Shown here: positions 1 through 5,766 of the stretch, piece after piece
How the letters are laid out: each line of letters begins with the position of its first letter
Position numbering within the stretch: position 1 is the stretch's first letter
Translations under genes and position numbers: made by a program
The notes under the pieces: generated by a model
The model's database searches: none
Told to the model about the DNA's origin: nothing
What the model saw: only the letters and a program-made list of their open reading frames with translations
Assembly: GCA_937873255.1 (NCBI GenBank)
Contig: CALMVM010000133.1
Location: 10,093-18,505, forward strand
DNA length: 8,413 nucleotides
Origin: an uncultured Verrucomicrobiota bacterium
GTDB taxonomy: Bacteria; Verrucomicrobiota; Verrucomicrobiia; Chthoniobacterales; SZAS-18
Direction of reading: 5' to 3'

Positions 1-660
1 AGCGGAAAGACCACGATTGGCCGGGCGTTGCTGAAACTCACGCCCGCCACGGCGACCGTCGGCGGGAGCGTCGTTTTCGACGGGAAGGAAATCCTCGCGC
101 TGCCCGAACGCCAGTTCCGTCCGCTGCGCCGGCGGGTGCAGATGATTTTCCAGGACCCTTTCAACTCGCTCAATCCGCGCCACCGCGTCGAGACGATCAT
201 CGCCGAGCCGCTCGAAATCCACTGCAAGGAAATGTCCCGCGCCGACCGCCGCGCGCGGGTGGGGGAACTCCTTGACCAGGTCGGCCTGCCCCGCGAGGCG
301 GCCGCGCGCTACCCGCACGAATTCAGCGGCGGACAGCGCCAGCGCATCGGCATCGCGCGTGCGTTGGCCGCCCGGCCGGAGTTCATCGTGTGCGACGAAC
401 CCGTCAGCGCGCTCGACGTGAGCGTGCAGGCGCAGATCGTCAACCTCCTGCAAGACCTCCAGGAACAACTCGGGCTGACCTACCTGTTCATCGCGCACGA
501 TCTCGCGGTGGTCGAGCACATCAGCGACGAGCTGCTCGTGATGTACCGTGGCCGGATCGTCGAGAGCGCCAGCGCGGAATCGATCTACGCCCGTCCGCAG
601 CACGAGTACACCCGGCGCTTGCTCGCGGCGGCGGGTGGGGAAATGACGAATGACGAATGA
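1..660 (+). CDS. Peptide/nickel-type ABC transporter ATP-binding protein (OppF/DppF/YejF-like), 5' partial
   Basis: This is the cytoplasmic ATPase of an importer for oligopeptides or similar substrates; it would power a membrane permease pair fed by a binding protein, none of which lies in the window. The reading frame is open from base 1, where SGKTT is the end of the Walker A loop, so the true start lies upstream. Then come the Q-loop ([12 protein letters not shown]), the ABC signature ([15 protein letters not shown]), Walker B ([12 protein letters not shown]) and the H-loop (LFIAHDL). The NSLNP element after the Q-loop and the terminal [11 protein letters not shown] segment are typical of the Opp/Dpp family. 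The protein stops soon after that segment, without the longer Cys-containing tail of many OppF proteins. This resembles the C-terminal half of double-ATPase YejF proteins, but a single-domain protein is equally possible because the N-terminus is missing. The last residues (MTNDE) and the stop codon are encoded by the heptamer repeat at 641-664. Confidence 0.93.
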   Translation, partial: SGKTTIGRALLKLTPATATVGGSVVFDGKEILALPERQFRPLRRRVQMIFQDPFNSLNPRHRVETIIAEPLEIHCKEMSRADRRARVGELLDQVGLPREAAARYPHEFSGGQRQRIGIARALAARPEFIVCDEPVSALDVSVQAQIVNLLQDLQEQLGLTYLFIAHDLAVVEHISDELLVMYRGRIVESASAESIYARPQHEYTRRLLAAAGGEMTNDE

Positions 661-736
661 CGAAGGGCGGAGAGGGAGGAACGACGCTCACCTGTTCCTC
701 TGCTTTTCGTCATTCGTCATTCGTCATTCGTCATTT
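641..736. repeat. Heptamer repeat array in inverted orientation (24-bp perfect arms)
   Basis: The left arm (641-664) holds three copies of the heptamer TGACGAA. Positions 713-736 are its exact 24-bp reverse complement, and the right array extends back to 706, giving four copies of TTCGTCA. The 48-bp spacer holds a second small inverted repeat, GAGGAAC (676-682) with GTTCCTC (694-700). Transcribed RNA could form a long hairpin between the ABC gene and rodA, but no T-run follows the outer stem, so it is not a classical intrinsic terminator. From memory, similar short repeats are scattered through intergenic regions of planctomycete and verrucomicrobial genomes, which suggests a dispersed REP- or MITE-like element. 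No transposase is visible here. Confidence 0.85.
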
Positions 737-765
737 CTCTCTTTCGCCCCCCGCCATCCATCGAC

Positions 766-771
766 TATAAT
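766..771 (+). promoter_or_regulatory. Candidate -10 box (TATAAT) for rodA
   Basis: A perfect TATAAT hexamer lies 13 nt before the proposed GTG start of rodA. A start site about 7 nt after the box would leave a leader of only about 7 nt, so the mRNA would be nearly leaderless. That fits the absence of a Shine-Dalgarno sequence. The -35 region about 17 bp upstream (around 743-748) matches TTGACA poorly. The box lies in a GC-rich stretch, which makes it stand out, but it is a prediction only. Confidence 0.45.
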
Positions 772-784
772 CCGCCCGCCGACC

Positions 785-1981
785 GTGAATCCCTACCTGC
801 GCAAATTATTCCGCTTCAACTGGGTGCTGCTCGCCCTGATGATCGCCCTTTGCGTGTGCAGCGTGGTGGCGATCTATTGCGCCACGTTCATGCGCGATCC
901 GCACTCGTACCTGTCGCAATCTCCGCGCAAGCAGACGATCTGGATCGCGGTCAGCCTGGCGGTGTTCCTCGTGGTCGGCCTCATCGATTACCGATGGATC
1001 AAATGGGGCGCGCTGCCCGTCTACATCGGCGGCGTGTTCCTGTTGGTGCTTTGTAAGTTCATCGGCAAGGCGCACTTCGGCGCGAAAAGCTGGATCGAGT
1101 TCGGCTCGTTCAGTCTCCAGCCCTCGCAACTCGCCATTCTCGGCGGGATCATGATCATCGGCCTGCTCCTGAGCGAATACCGGAGCATGCACCCGATGTT
1201 GAAGATCCTGCTCTGCGGCGTGATCGCCGGTCCGCCGTGCCTGCTGGTCGCCATCCAGCCGCAGCTCGGCGGCGTGATCGTGTGGATTCCCGTCATCATG
1301 GCGATGCTGTTCGTCGGCGGGATTCCGCTGCGCTACCTGATCGCCATGATCCTCATCGGCAGCGCGGTGATCCCCGTGGCGGCGCATTGGCTCAAGCCCT
1401 TCCAGTACCAACGTCTGACGACCTTCCTCGACCCCGACGCCGACCCGCTCGGTGCGGGCTGGAACGTCAACCAATCGCTCACCGCCATCGGCTCGGGCGG
1501 GTTCAAGGGCAAGGGTTTCCGCGCGCGTGACACCCTCGTCGAGCAAAATCTCCTGCCCCCGACCGTCGCGCACACGGACTTCATTTTCTCGGTGATCGGC
1601 GAGGCGTTCGGCTTCGTGGGCGGCGCGGCGCTGCTGTCGGTGTTCGCGTTCACGCTCGTCACGGGGTTATACGTGGCCTATCAGGCCAAGGACCAGCTAG
1701 GGCTGTTGATCGCCGTCGGCGTGATGACGCTGTTTTTCACACACGTCTTCATGAACTCCAGCATGACGATCTCGCTCATGCCCATCGCGGGCTTGCCGCT
1801 GCCGATCATCAGCTACGGGGGCACGTTTGTGATGATCATCATGTTCTCGCTCGGCCTCGTGCAAAGCGTGTGGATTCACCGCCGCAACCTCACGCCGCCC
1901 CGCGCGGTGAACTTCTCCGCGCCAGAAAAAACCCCGATGGCGACCTCCCGCGCCGTCAGCCGCGCCGTGCCAGCACGCTGA
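785..1981 (+). CDS. rodA: SEDS-family peptidoglycan glycosyltransferase (RodA/FtsW-like)
   Basis: This integral membrane protein of 398 residues probably polymerises lipid II into glycan strands during elongation, with a class B PBP partner not seen here. Many hydrophobic segments are visible. Family landmarks are GAKSWIEFGSFSLQPS (99-114), RLTTFLDPDADP (210-221), GWNVNQSLTAIGSGG (225-239), HTDFIF (263-268, with the Asp that I align to the catalytic Asp of RodA) and the SEDS signature ending PLPIISYGG (338-346). I chose GTG at 785 because residues from there (VNPYLRKLFRFNW) look like a SEDS start. An upstream ATG at 650 would add 45 residues read from the heptamer repeat, including FVIRHSSF, which is not a credible N-terminus. 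Odd points: the usual QPSE-x-x-K motif reads QPSQLAI (112-118), and the usual QPDLG reads QPQLG (158-162). RodA is preferred over FtsW from general similarity; a SEDS paralogue is possible. The 3' end overlaps the convergent gene by 26 bp. Confidence 0.88.
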   Translation: MNPYLRKLFRFNWVLLALMIALCVCSVVAIYCATFMRDPHSYLSQSPRKQTIWIAVSLAVFLVVGLIDYRWIKWGALPVYIGGVFLLVLCKFIGKAHFGAKSWIEFGSFSLQPSQLAILGGIMIIGLLLSEYRSMHPMLKILLCGVIAGPPCLLVAIQPQLGGVIVWIPVIMAMLFVGGIPLRYLIAMILIGSAVIPVAAHWLKPFQYQRLTTFLDPDADPLGAGWNVNQSLTAIGSGGFKGKGFRARDTLVEQNLLPPTVAHTDFIFSVIGEAFGFVGGAALLSVFAFTLVTGLYVAYQAKDQLGLLIAVGVMTLFFTHVFMNSSMTISLMPIAGLPLPIISYGGTFVMIIMFSLGLVQSVWIHRRNLTPPRAVNFSAPEKTPMATSRAVSRAVPAR

Positions 1982-2645
1982 AACTCTGGCGGAACTTGGC
2001 GATGCTGTCCGCCGCCAGCACGCCGCGCCATTGCGCGCCGGGGTACACGACCGCGCGCCGCCCGATGATCGACCCGGGATTGAGCACGGCGTTGCAGCCG
2101 ACTTCCGCGTGATCCCCGAGCACCGCGCCGAATTTTTTCAGTCCCGTGCCGACGCGCGGCACGCCCTCCGTCTCCACGAAAATCTCGCCGTGGTCGAGCT
2201 TGACGTTCGACAGGATCGCCCCCGCGCCGAGGTGGCTCTTGTGGCCGAGGATCGAGTCGCCCACGTAGTTGAAGTGCGGCACCTGCGCGCCGTCGAACAG
2301 CAGGCAGTTCTTGAACTCGCACGAGTTGCCGAGCACCGCGCCGTCGCCGACGAGGACGTTCTCGCGCACGTAGCAGCCGCTGCGAATCTGGCAATCCGCG
2401 CCGATCCACGCGGGGCCTTTGATCGTCGCGCCGTGCTCGACGATTGTGCCCTCGCCGATGAACACGTCCGGCCCGATGTACGGTTGGCCCATGAGTTCGC
2501 CGTGGACGCCGGGCTTGAGGCTGAACTTCAGGTAAGCGGCGATCTTGTCGAGGGCCTCCCAGACGTTGGCCGCGTGCTCGAACAACACGCGGTGCGCGGT
2601 GCGTTCGAGGTCGAGGAAGTCGGACGGCGCGAAGGTCGTGGACAT
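1956..2645 (-). CDS. Left-handed beta-helix acyltransferase, GlmU C-terminal-like (probable sugar-1-phosphate acetyltransferase)
   Basis: The 229-residue protein has a short helical N-terminus (about 1-45) followed by hexapeptide repeats (about 55-205) of the LbetaH fold, e.g. YIGPDVFIGEGTIVEHGATI and IGADCQIRSGCYVRENVLVG. The segment VPHFNYVGDSILGHKSHLGAGAI (122-144) matches the acetyltransferase core of GlmU, including the His (H124) aligned with its catalytic His. The pyrophosphorylase domain of full GlmU is absent. The likely role is CoA-dependent acetylation of glucosamine-1-phosphate or a related sugar phosphate for cell-wall or LPS precursors, in the cytoplasm. Homologues are sometimes labelled UDP-N-acetylglucosamine diphosphorylase, which the missing domain does not support. 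I chose ATG at 2645 because the open frame further upstream only shadows cysS. The start lies 11 nt after the cysS stop with no Shine-Dalgarno, so it is probably cotranscribed. Its 3' end overlaps rodA on the other strand. Confidence 0.8.
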   Translation of the reverse strand: MSTTFAPSDFLDLERTAHRVLFEHAANVWEALDKIAAYLKFSLKPGVHGELMGQPYIGPDVFIGEGTIVEHGATIKGPAWIGADCQIRSGCYVRENVLVGDGAVLGNSCEFKNCLLFDGAQVPHFNYVGDSILGHKSHLGAGAILSNVKLDHGEIFVETEGVPRVGTGLKKFGAVLGDHAEVGCNAVLNPGSIIGRRAVVYPGAQWRGVLAADSIAKFRQSFSVLARRG

Positions 2646-2656
2646 GGGTCGGGATT

Positions 2657-4063
2657 TTACACGCGCGTCAATTTCTGACCATCCTTGGTGTCCTTCACCG
2701 CCCAGCCGAGCGCGGCGATCTGGTCGCGCAACTCGTCGCTGAGTTTCCATTCCTTGTCGGTGCGGGCTTGCGCGCGTTGTGCAAGGAGCGCCTTCACCTC
2801 GTCGGGCACCTCGTCCGCGCCGGCGTCGGGCTCGATGACAAGCGTCTGGTTGACGCGGCCCCACCATTCGAGCAAACGCCGCGCGTGGGCGGGGGTGAGC
2901 TGGTTTTTGTCGAGCGCCGAGTTGCTCTCGGTGATCGTCGTGAACAACACCCCCAGCGCGCCCGAGATATTCAGATCCTTGTCGAGCGCCTCCTCGAACC
3001 GTTCGTGATCCGCCAGCGGATGCGCTTCGCCTTGCGTCGCGCCCGCTGCATGGTCGGTCAGCCGCGCGACCCAGGTGTCGATGCGTTGCAACTGCGCGCG
3101 CGCGTCGGCCATGCCTTCGAAGGTGAAATTCAGCGGCAACCCGTAGTTCACCCGCAGCAGGGCCAGGCGCACCTCGCGCCCTGTGTAACCCTTCGCCAGC
3201 ACGTCGCGCAACGTGTAGAAATTCTTCAACGACTTGCTCATCTTCTGGCCGTCCACCATGAGGTGCTTGCAGTGCATCCAGTAGCGCACGAATTTCTTGC
3301 CGGTCACGGCCTCGGTCTGCGCGATCTCGGCCTCGTGATGAGGGAAGATGTTGTCCTCGCCGCCGCAGTGGATGTCGAGTTCGTCGCCTAGGATCGCACC
3401 GGCCATCGCGCTGCATTCGATGTGCCAGCCGGGCCGGCCGCGTCCCCACGGGCTCGGCCAACCCACGTCGCCGTCGGCCTCGTCCCACGCCTTCCACAAC
3501 GCAAAATCACCGACACTTTCCTTCTCGTACTCGTCGTTCTGGATGCGTCCGGTCGGGCGCAGTGTTTCGAGGTCGAGGTGCGCGAGATGACCATACTCCG
3601 GGAATCGGTTGATGCGATAATAGACGCTCCGGTCGTCGGCCTGGTAAGCGTAGTCACGCTCGACGAGGGTTTCGATCATCGAGACCATCCGCGCGATGTA
3701 CTCGGGCGCGGTCGCTTCGGGGAAAGCGCGCGCGGGTTTGATGCGCAACACGTGCAAGTCCTCGAAGAACGCCTTCTTGAACGGCGCGGTGAATTCGTCG
3801 AGCGCCTTGCCCTGCTCGCGGCTGTTGCGGATCGTCTTGTCGTCCACGTCGGTGAGGTTCATCACACGGTCCACCTTGTAGCCGCGCGCTTCGAGGTGCC
3901 GTTGGAGCAGGTCCTCGAAAATGAACGTGCGGAAATTGCCGATGTGCGCGAACCCGTAGACCGTCGGCCCGCAGGTGTAGAGCTTGACCGTGCGGCCGGC
4001 GGCGTCGAGCGGCGTGAATTCCTCGACCTCGCGGGAATACGTATTAAAGAGGCGCAGTGCCAT
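2657..4063 (-). CDS. cysS: Cysteinyl-tRNA synthetase
   Basis: This class I aminoacyl-tRNA synthetase attaches cysteine to tRNA-Cys in the cytoplasm. At 468 residues it is close to the 461 of the E. coli enzyme. The HIGH-type motif is HIGN (40-43) and the KMSKS loop is at 274-278. The zinc and cysteine-binding ligands are all present: C31 (in CGPTVY), C217 (in HIECSAMAG), H242 and E246 (in FPHHEAEIAQTEA). The C-terminal helical anticodon region runs from about 310 to the end. The ATG at 4063 begins the expected MALRLFNTYS N-terminus. No Shine-Dalgarno precedes it (the preceding bases read TTCTTCCACTC). It lies 33 nt after ispF and 11 nt before the acyltransferase-like gene, so the three are probably one transcript. 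A long open frame on the opposite strand is a GC-driven shadow. Confidence 0.98.
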   Translation of the reverse strand: MALRLFNTYSREVEEFTPLDAAGRTVKLYTCGPTVYGFAHIGNFRTFIFEDLLQRHLEARGYKVDRVMNLTDVDDKTIRNSREQGKALDEFTAPFKKAFFEDLHVLRIKPARAFPEATAPEYIARMVSMIETLVERDYAYQADDRSVYYRINRFPEYGHLAHLDLETLRPTGRIQNDEYEKESVGDFALWKAWDEADGDVGWPSPWGRGRPGWHIECSAMAGAILGDELDIHCGGEDNIFPHHEAEIAQTEAVTGKKFVRYWMHCKHLMVDGQKMSKSLKNFYTLRDVLAKGYTGREVRLALLRVNYGLPLNFTFEGMADARAQLQRIDTWVARLTDHAAGATQGEAHPLADHERFEEALDKDLNISGALGVLFTTITESNSALDKNQLTPAHARRLLEWWGRVNQTLVIEPDAGADEVPDEVKALLAQRAQARTDKEWKLSDELRDQIAALGWAVKDTKDGQKLTRV

Positions 4064-4096
4064 GAGTGGAAGAAAGTAGATGGCAACGCGCTCGCG

Positions 4097-4633
4097 TCAA
4101 AGCCCGACCGCCGGGAGCGGCGGCGCGGTCTCGGGCGCGGCGTCCTCATTGTCGCGCTCCACGCTGGCAATCGCCATTGCCGCGATGCCCTCGCCGCGTC
4201 CGAGGAAGCCCATCTTCTCGTTCGTCGTCGCTTTGATGCTCACGCGGCCGGGGTGCAGGCGCAGGCACTCGGCCAGCTTGAGGCGCATCGTTTCCAGATG
4301 CGGCGCGATCTTCGGCGCTTCGGCGATGAGTGTCGCGTCCACGTTGATGATCGTCGCGTTGCCGCCATCGAGAATGTCCCGCACGCGCGAGAGGATTTCC
4401 GTGCTGCGGATGCCGCGGATGGATTCGTCGGTGTTGGGGAAGTGATGGCCGATGTCTCCCGCCGCCACCGTCCCGAGCAATGCGTCGGCAATCGAATGGA
4501 TGAGCACAGCGGCGTCGGAATCTCCTTCCAATCCTTTGGAATGAGGAATCTCGACGCCGCCAAGCACGAGTGGGCGGCCTTCAACAAGGGAGTGAACGTC
4601 GTAGCCAATACCGGAAAAAGTTTGTCGAGCCAT
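4097..4633 (-). CDS. ispF: 2-C-methyl-D-erythritol 2,4-cyclodiphosphate synthase
   Basis: IspF makes 2-C-methyl-D-erythritol 2,4-cyclodiphosphate and releases CMP in the MEP pathway of isoprenoid synthesis. The family works as a cytoplasmic trimer. The 178-residue protein begins ARQTFSGIGYDVHSL, with metal ligands D12 and H14, and has the third ligand H46 in VLIHSIADALLG. It also shows GDIGHHFPNTD (59-69) and IKATTNEKMGFLGRGEGIAAMA (133-154). Unusually, the segment normally read as HSDADVLLH is DSDAAVLIH: the position of E. coli H34 is D38 and that of E. coli D38 is A42. A Pro/Ala-rich tail of about 20 residues follows the family core. Start ATG 4633 gives the expected N-terminus; no Shine-Dalgarno precedes it. 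It lies 69 nt after suhB and 33 nt before cysS. Confidence 0.95.
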   Translation of the reverse strand: MARQTFSGIGYDVHSLVEGRPLVLGGVEIPHSKGLEGDSDAAVLIHSIADALLGTVAAGDIGHHFPNTDESIRGIRSTEILSRVRDILDGGNATIINVDATLIAEAPKIAPHLETMRLKLAECLRLHPGRVSIKATTNEKMGFLGRGEGIAAMAIASVERDNEDAAPETAPPLPAVGL

Positions 4634-4669
4634 GAGTGAGGAGGGTTGCGTTTGTTTGTAATCGAAAGA

Positions 4670-4690
4670 GACCGGCTGAGCTGCCGGGTC
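4670..4690 (-). other. Small hairpin in the suhB-ispF spacer
   Basis: GACCGGC (4670-4676) can pair with GCCGGGTC (4683-4690) with one bulged base, around a 6-nt loop. It lies in the 69-nt gap between suhB and ispF. On the minus strand it is followed by TCTTTCGATT, which is too poor in T for a confident terminator. It could act as a weak attenuator or an mRNA-processing site, or be chance in GC-rich sequence. Confidence 0.25.
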
Positions 4691-4702
4691 TGTCGGTCAT
4701 CC

Positions 4703-5476
4703 TCAACCCGTGATGCTGCGTCCGCTCTCGGAAATTTCCGCGATGTGTCCACTCGATGCGATGATCGAATACTTGTCGGGCTTGTCGCGGCGGGGCTGCA
4801 AATCGATCTGGCCGCCCGCGTTTTCGCAAAGGAGAATTCCCGCCGCCACGTCCCAAAGGCTGATGCCCGCCTCGATGTAACCGTCGAGCCGCCCGCACGC
4901 GACGTACGCGAGATCGAGCGCGGCGCTGCCCATCATGCGGCACTTGCGCACGCGGTGGATCATCTGTTCGAGCACGGGCAGGTTGCGGTCGATGGTCTCG
5001 GCGACCTTCGCCAGCCCGACGGAAATAATCGCGTCGGAAAGTTGCGTGCGCGCGCTGACCGCCATCGGCGCGCCGTTGAGCGTCGCGCGCTTGTCCTCGT
5101 GGTCGGCGGCGAATAATTCGTCGCGCATCGGATCGTAGATGACGCCCGCGAGAATCTGCTCCCCGCGACGCACGGCAATCGACGTGCAGAAATGCGGGAT
5201 GCCGTAAAAGTAATTCACGGTCCCGTCGAGCGGATCGACGATCCACTGGAACTCGCTGGCCTGATTGCCGCCAAGGCCCTCCTCGCCGTAGATCGCGTGA
5301 TCGGGAAAACGCGCGAGGATCATCTGCGTAATGAGGTCCTGCGTGCGCACGTCGAGTTCGAGCTTGATGTCGTGCGCGGCGAATTCGTTCACCTCGCGCT
5401 CGACGAGAAAATGTTCCTTCAGCAACGCGCCGGCCGCGCGCGCGGCGTCGGTCGCAAGGTCTAGGTACAGAGACAT
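4703..5476 (-). CDS. suhB: Inositol monophosphatase family protein (SuhB-like)
   Basis: This is a Mg2+-dependent phosphomonoesterase of the inositol monophosphatase superfamily, 257 residues and full length. Metal-binding motifs are GEEG (64-67), WIVDPLDGTVNY (78-89; D81 and D84) and the C-terminal SLWDVAAG (206-213; D209). Substrates in this superfamily include myo-inositol-1-phosphate and other sugar phosphates, and the motifs alone do not decide between them; the symbol suhB reflects overall similarity. The N-terminal segment that usually reads like DxVTEVD is HDIKLELDVRTQDLI (35-49), which still supplies an acidic residue. The ATG at 5476 gives the expected N-terminus (SLYLDLATDAARAAGALL). 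It is preceded by TACACTCCGGC and no Shine-Dalgarno. It lies just downstream of two hairpins that probably terminate the histone-like gene, so it may need its own promoter. ispF follows after 69 nt. Confidence 0.92.
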   Translation of the reverse strand: MSLYLDLATDAARAAGALLKEHFLVEREVNEFAAHDIKLELDVRTQDLITQMILARFPDHAIYGEEGLGGNQASEFQWIVDPLDGTVNYFYGIPHFCTSIAVRRGEQILAGVIYDPMRDELFAADHEDKRATLNGAPMAVSARTQLSDAIISVGLAKVAETIDRNLPVLEQMIHRVRKCRMMGSAALDLAYVACGRLDGYIEAGISLWDVAAGILLCENAGGQIDLQPRRDKPDKYSIIASSGHIAEISESGRSITG

Positions 5477-5491
5477 GCCGGAGTGTAAGCG

Positions 5492-5516
5492 GAAAAACGC
5501 GCGGCGTCGCGCGCGT
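5492..5516 (-). terminator. Second terminator-like hairpin before suhB
   Basis: ACGCGCG (5497-5503) pairs with CGCGCGT (5510-5516) around a 6-nt loop. On the minus strand the stem runs into five T residues (5497-5493). It sits directly after the stronger terminator at 5518-5557 and ends 16 bases before the suhB start, so it could be a backup terminator or lie in the suhB leader. The short alternating GC stem could arise by chance. Confidence 0.5.
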
Positions 5517-5517
5517 G

Positions 5518-5557
5518 AAAAAGATCAGGGGGAGAAAACAAAGTTTTCTCCCCCTGA
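5518..5557 (-). terminator. Strong intrinsic terminator of the histone-like gene
   Basis: A perfect 15-bp stem is formed by 5525-5539 and 5543-5557 with a 3-nt loop (5540-5542). It has a G5/C5 core. On the minus strand the stem is followed by TCTTTTTC, the U-tract expected of a Rho-independent terminator. It begins 46 bases after the stop codon of the histone-like gene at 5604. The plus-strand side has no T-run, so it acts on leftward transcription. Confidence 0.88.
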
Positions 5558-5576
5558 GCGGTTGATGGTTAAGGGA

Positions 5577-5595
5577 ACGGTTTCGGAAAAACCGT
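5577..5595 (-). other. Hairpin in the 3' untranslated region of the histone-like gene
   Basis: ACGGTTT (5577-5583) and AAACCGT (5589-5595) form a 7-bp stem with a 5-nt loop. It lies between the stop codon at 5604 and the main terminator. With no T-run after it, it more likely protects or processes the mRNA 3' end than terminates transcription. Confidence 0.4.
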
Positions 5596-5603
5596 CGCAA
5601 GAA

Positions 5604-5756
5604 TTACTTCTTCTTGGCGACAGTCTTCTTGGCCGGGGCCTTCGCCGCGGCTTTCACCGGCGCGGCCTTCGCCGCCTTCTTCTTGACCGGAGCTTTCTTC
5701 ACCGGAGCTTTGGCCGCGGGAGCGGCTTTCTTTGCAGGAGCTTTCTTAGCAGGCAT
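5604..5756 (-). CDS. Lys/Ala/Pro-rich histone H1-like DNA-binding protein, 50 aa
   Basis: Reading the minus strand from ATG 5756 to TAA 5604 gives a 50-residue protein starting MPAKKAPAKKAAPAAK and ending KAPAKKTVAKKK. It contains 18 Lys, 19 Ala, 7 Pro and 4 Val, and no acidic, aromatic, Arg or Gly residue. Such composition and KKAP-type motifs are typical of the disordered tails of histone H1 and of bacterial H1-like proteins such as chlamydial Hc2 or AlgP-type tails. The inferred role is charge-driven binding and compaction of nucleic acid. Two adjacent 15-bp units encoding APVKK (5679-5708; 13 of 15 bases identical) suggest growth by tandem duplication. The start is supported by AAAGGGGG placed 10 nt upstream, the only clear Shine-Dalgarno-like site in the window. 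It is flanked by its own untranslated regions and a strong terminator, so it is probably monocistronic and well expressed. Confidence 0.82.
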   Translation of the reverse strand: MPAKKAPAKKAAPAAKAPVKKAPVKKKAAKAAPVKAAAKAPAKKTVAKKK

Positions 5757-5766
5757 CTATTCTCAA

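Noticed and set aside
92..660. C-terminally truncated OppF pseudogene
   Set aside because: All ATPase motifs are intact and YejF-like relatives also end shortly after the HEYT-like segment, so the short tail does not show decay.
641..736. CRISPR-like array
   Set aside because: Units are contiguous 7-bp heptamers without spacers and lie in inverted orientation; no cas genes are present.
641..736. Intrinsic terminator for the ABC gene
   Set aside because: The stem is separated by a 48-nt loop and is not followed by a T-run, so it does not fit a Rho-independent terminator.
1956..3497. 513-codon minus-strand frame extending the acyltransferase-like gene upstream
   Set aside because: The upstream part overlaps cysS in another frame and looks like shadow sequence; the family N-terminus begins at ATG 2645, 11 nt after the cysS stop.
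3422..4639. 405-codon open frame on the plus strand opposite cysS and ispF
   Set aside because: It is antisense to two clear genes; its low-complexity Arg/Ala/Val/Asp-rich product matches no family and reflects GC-rich codon bias.
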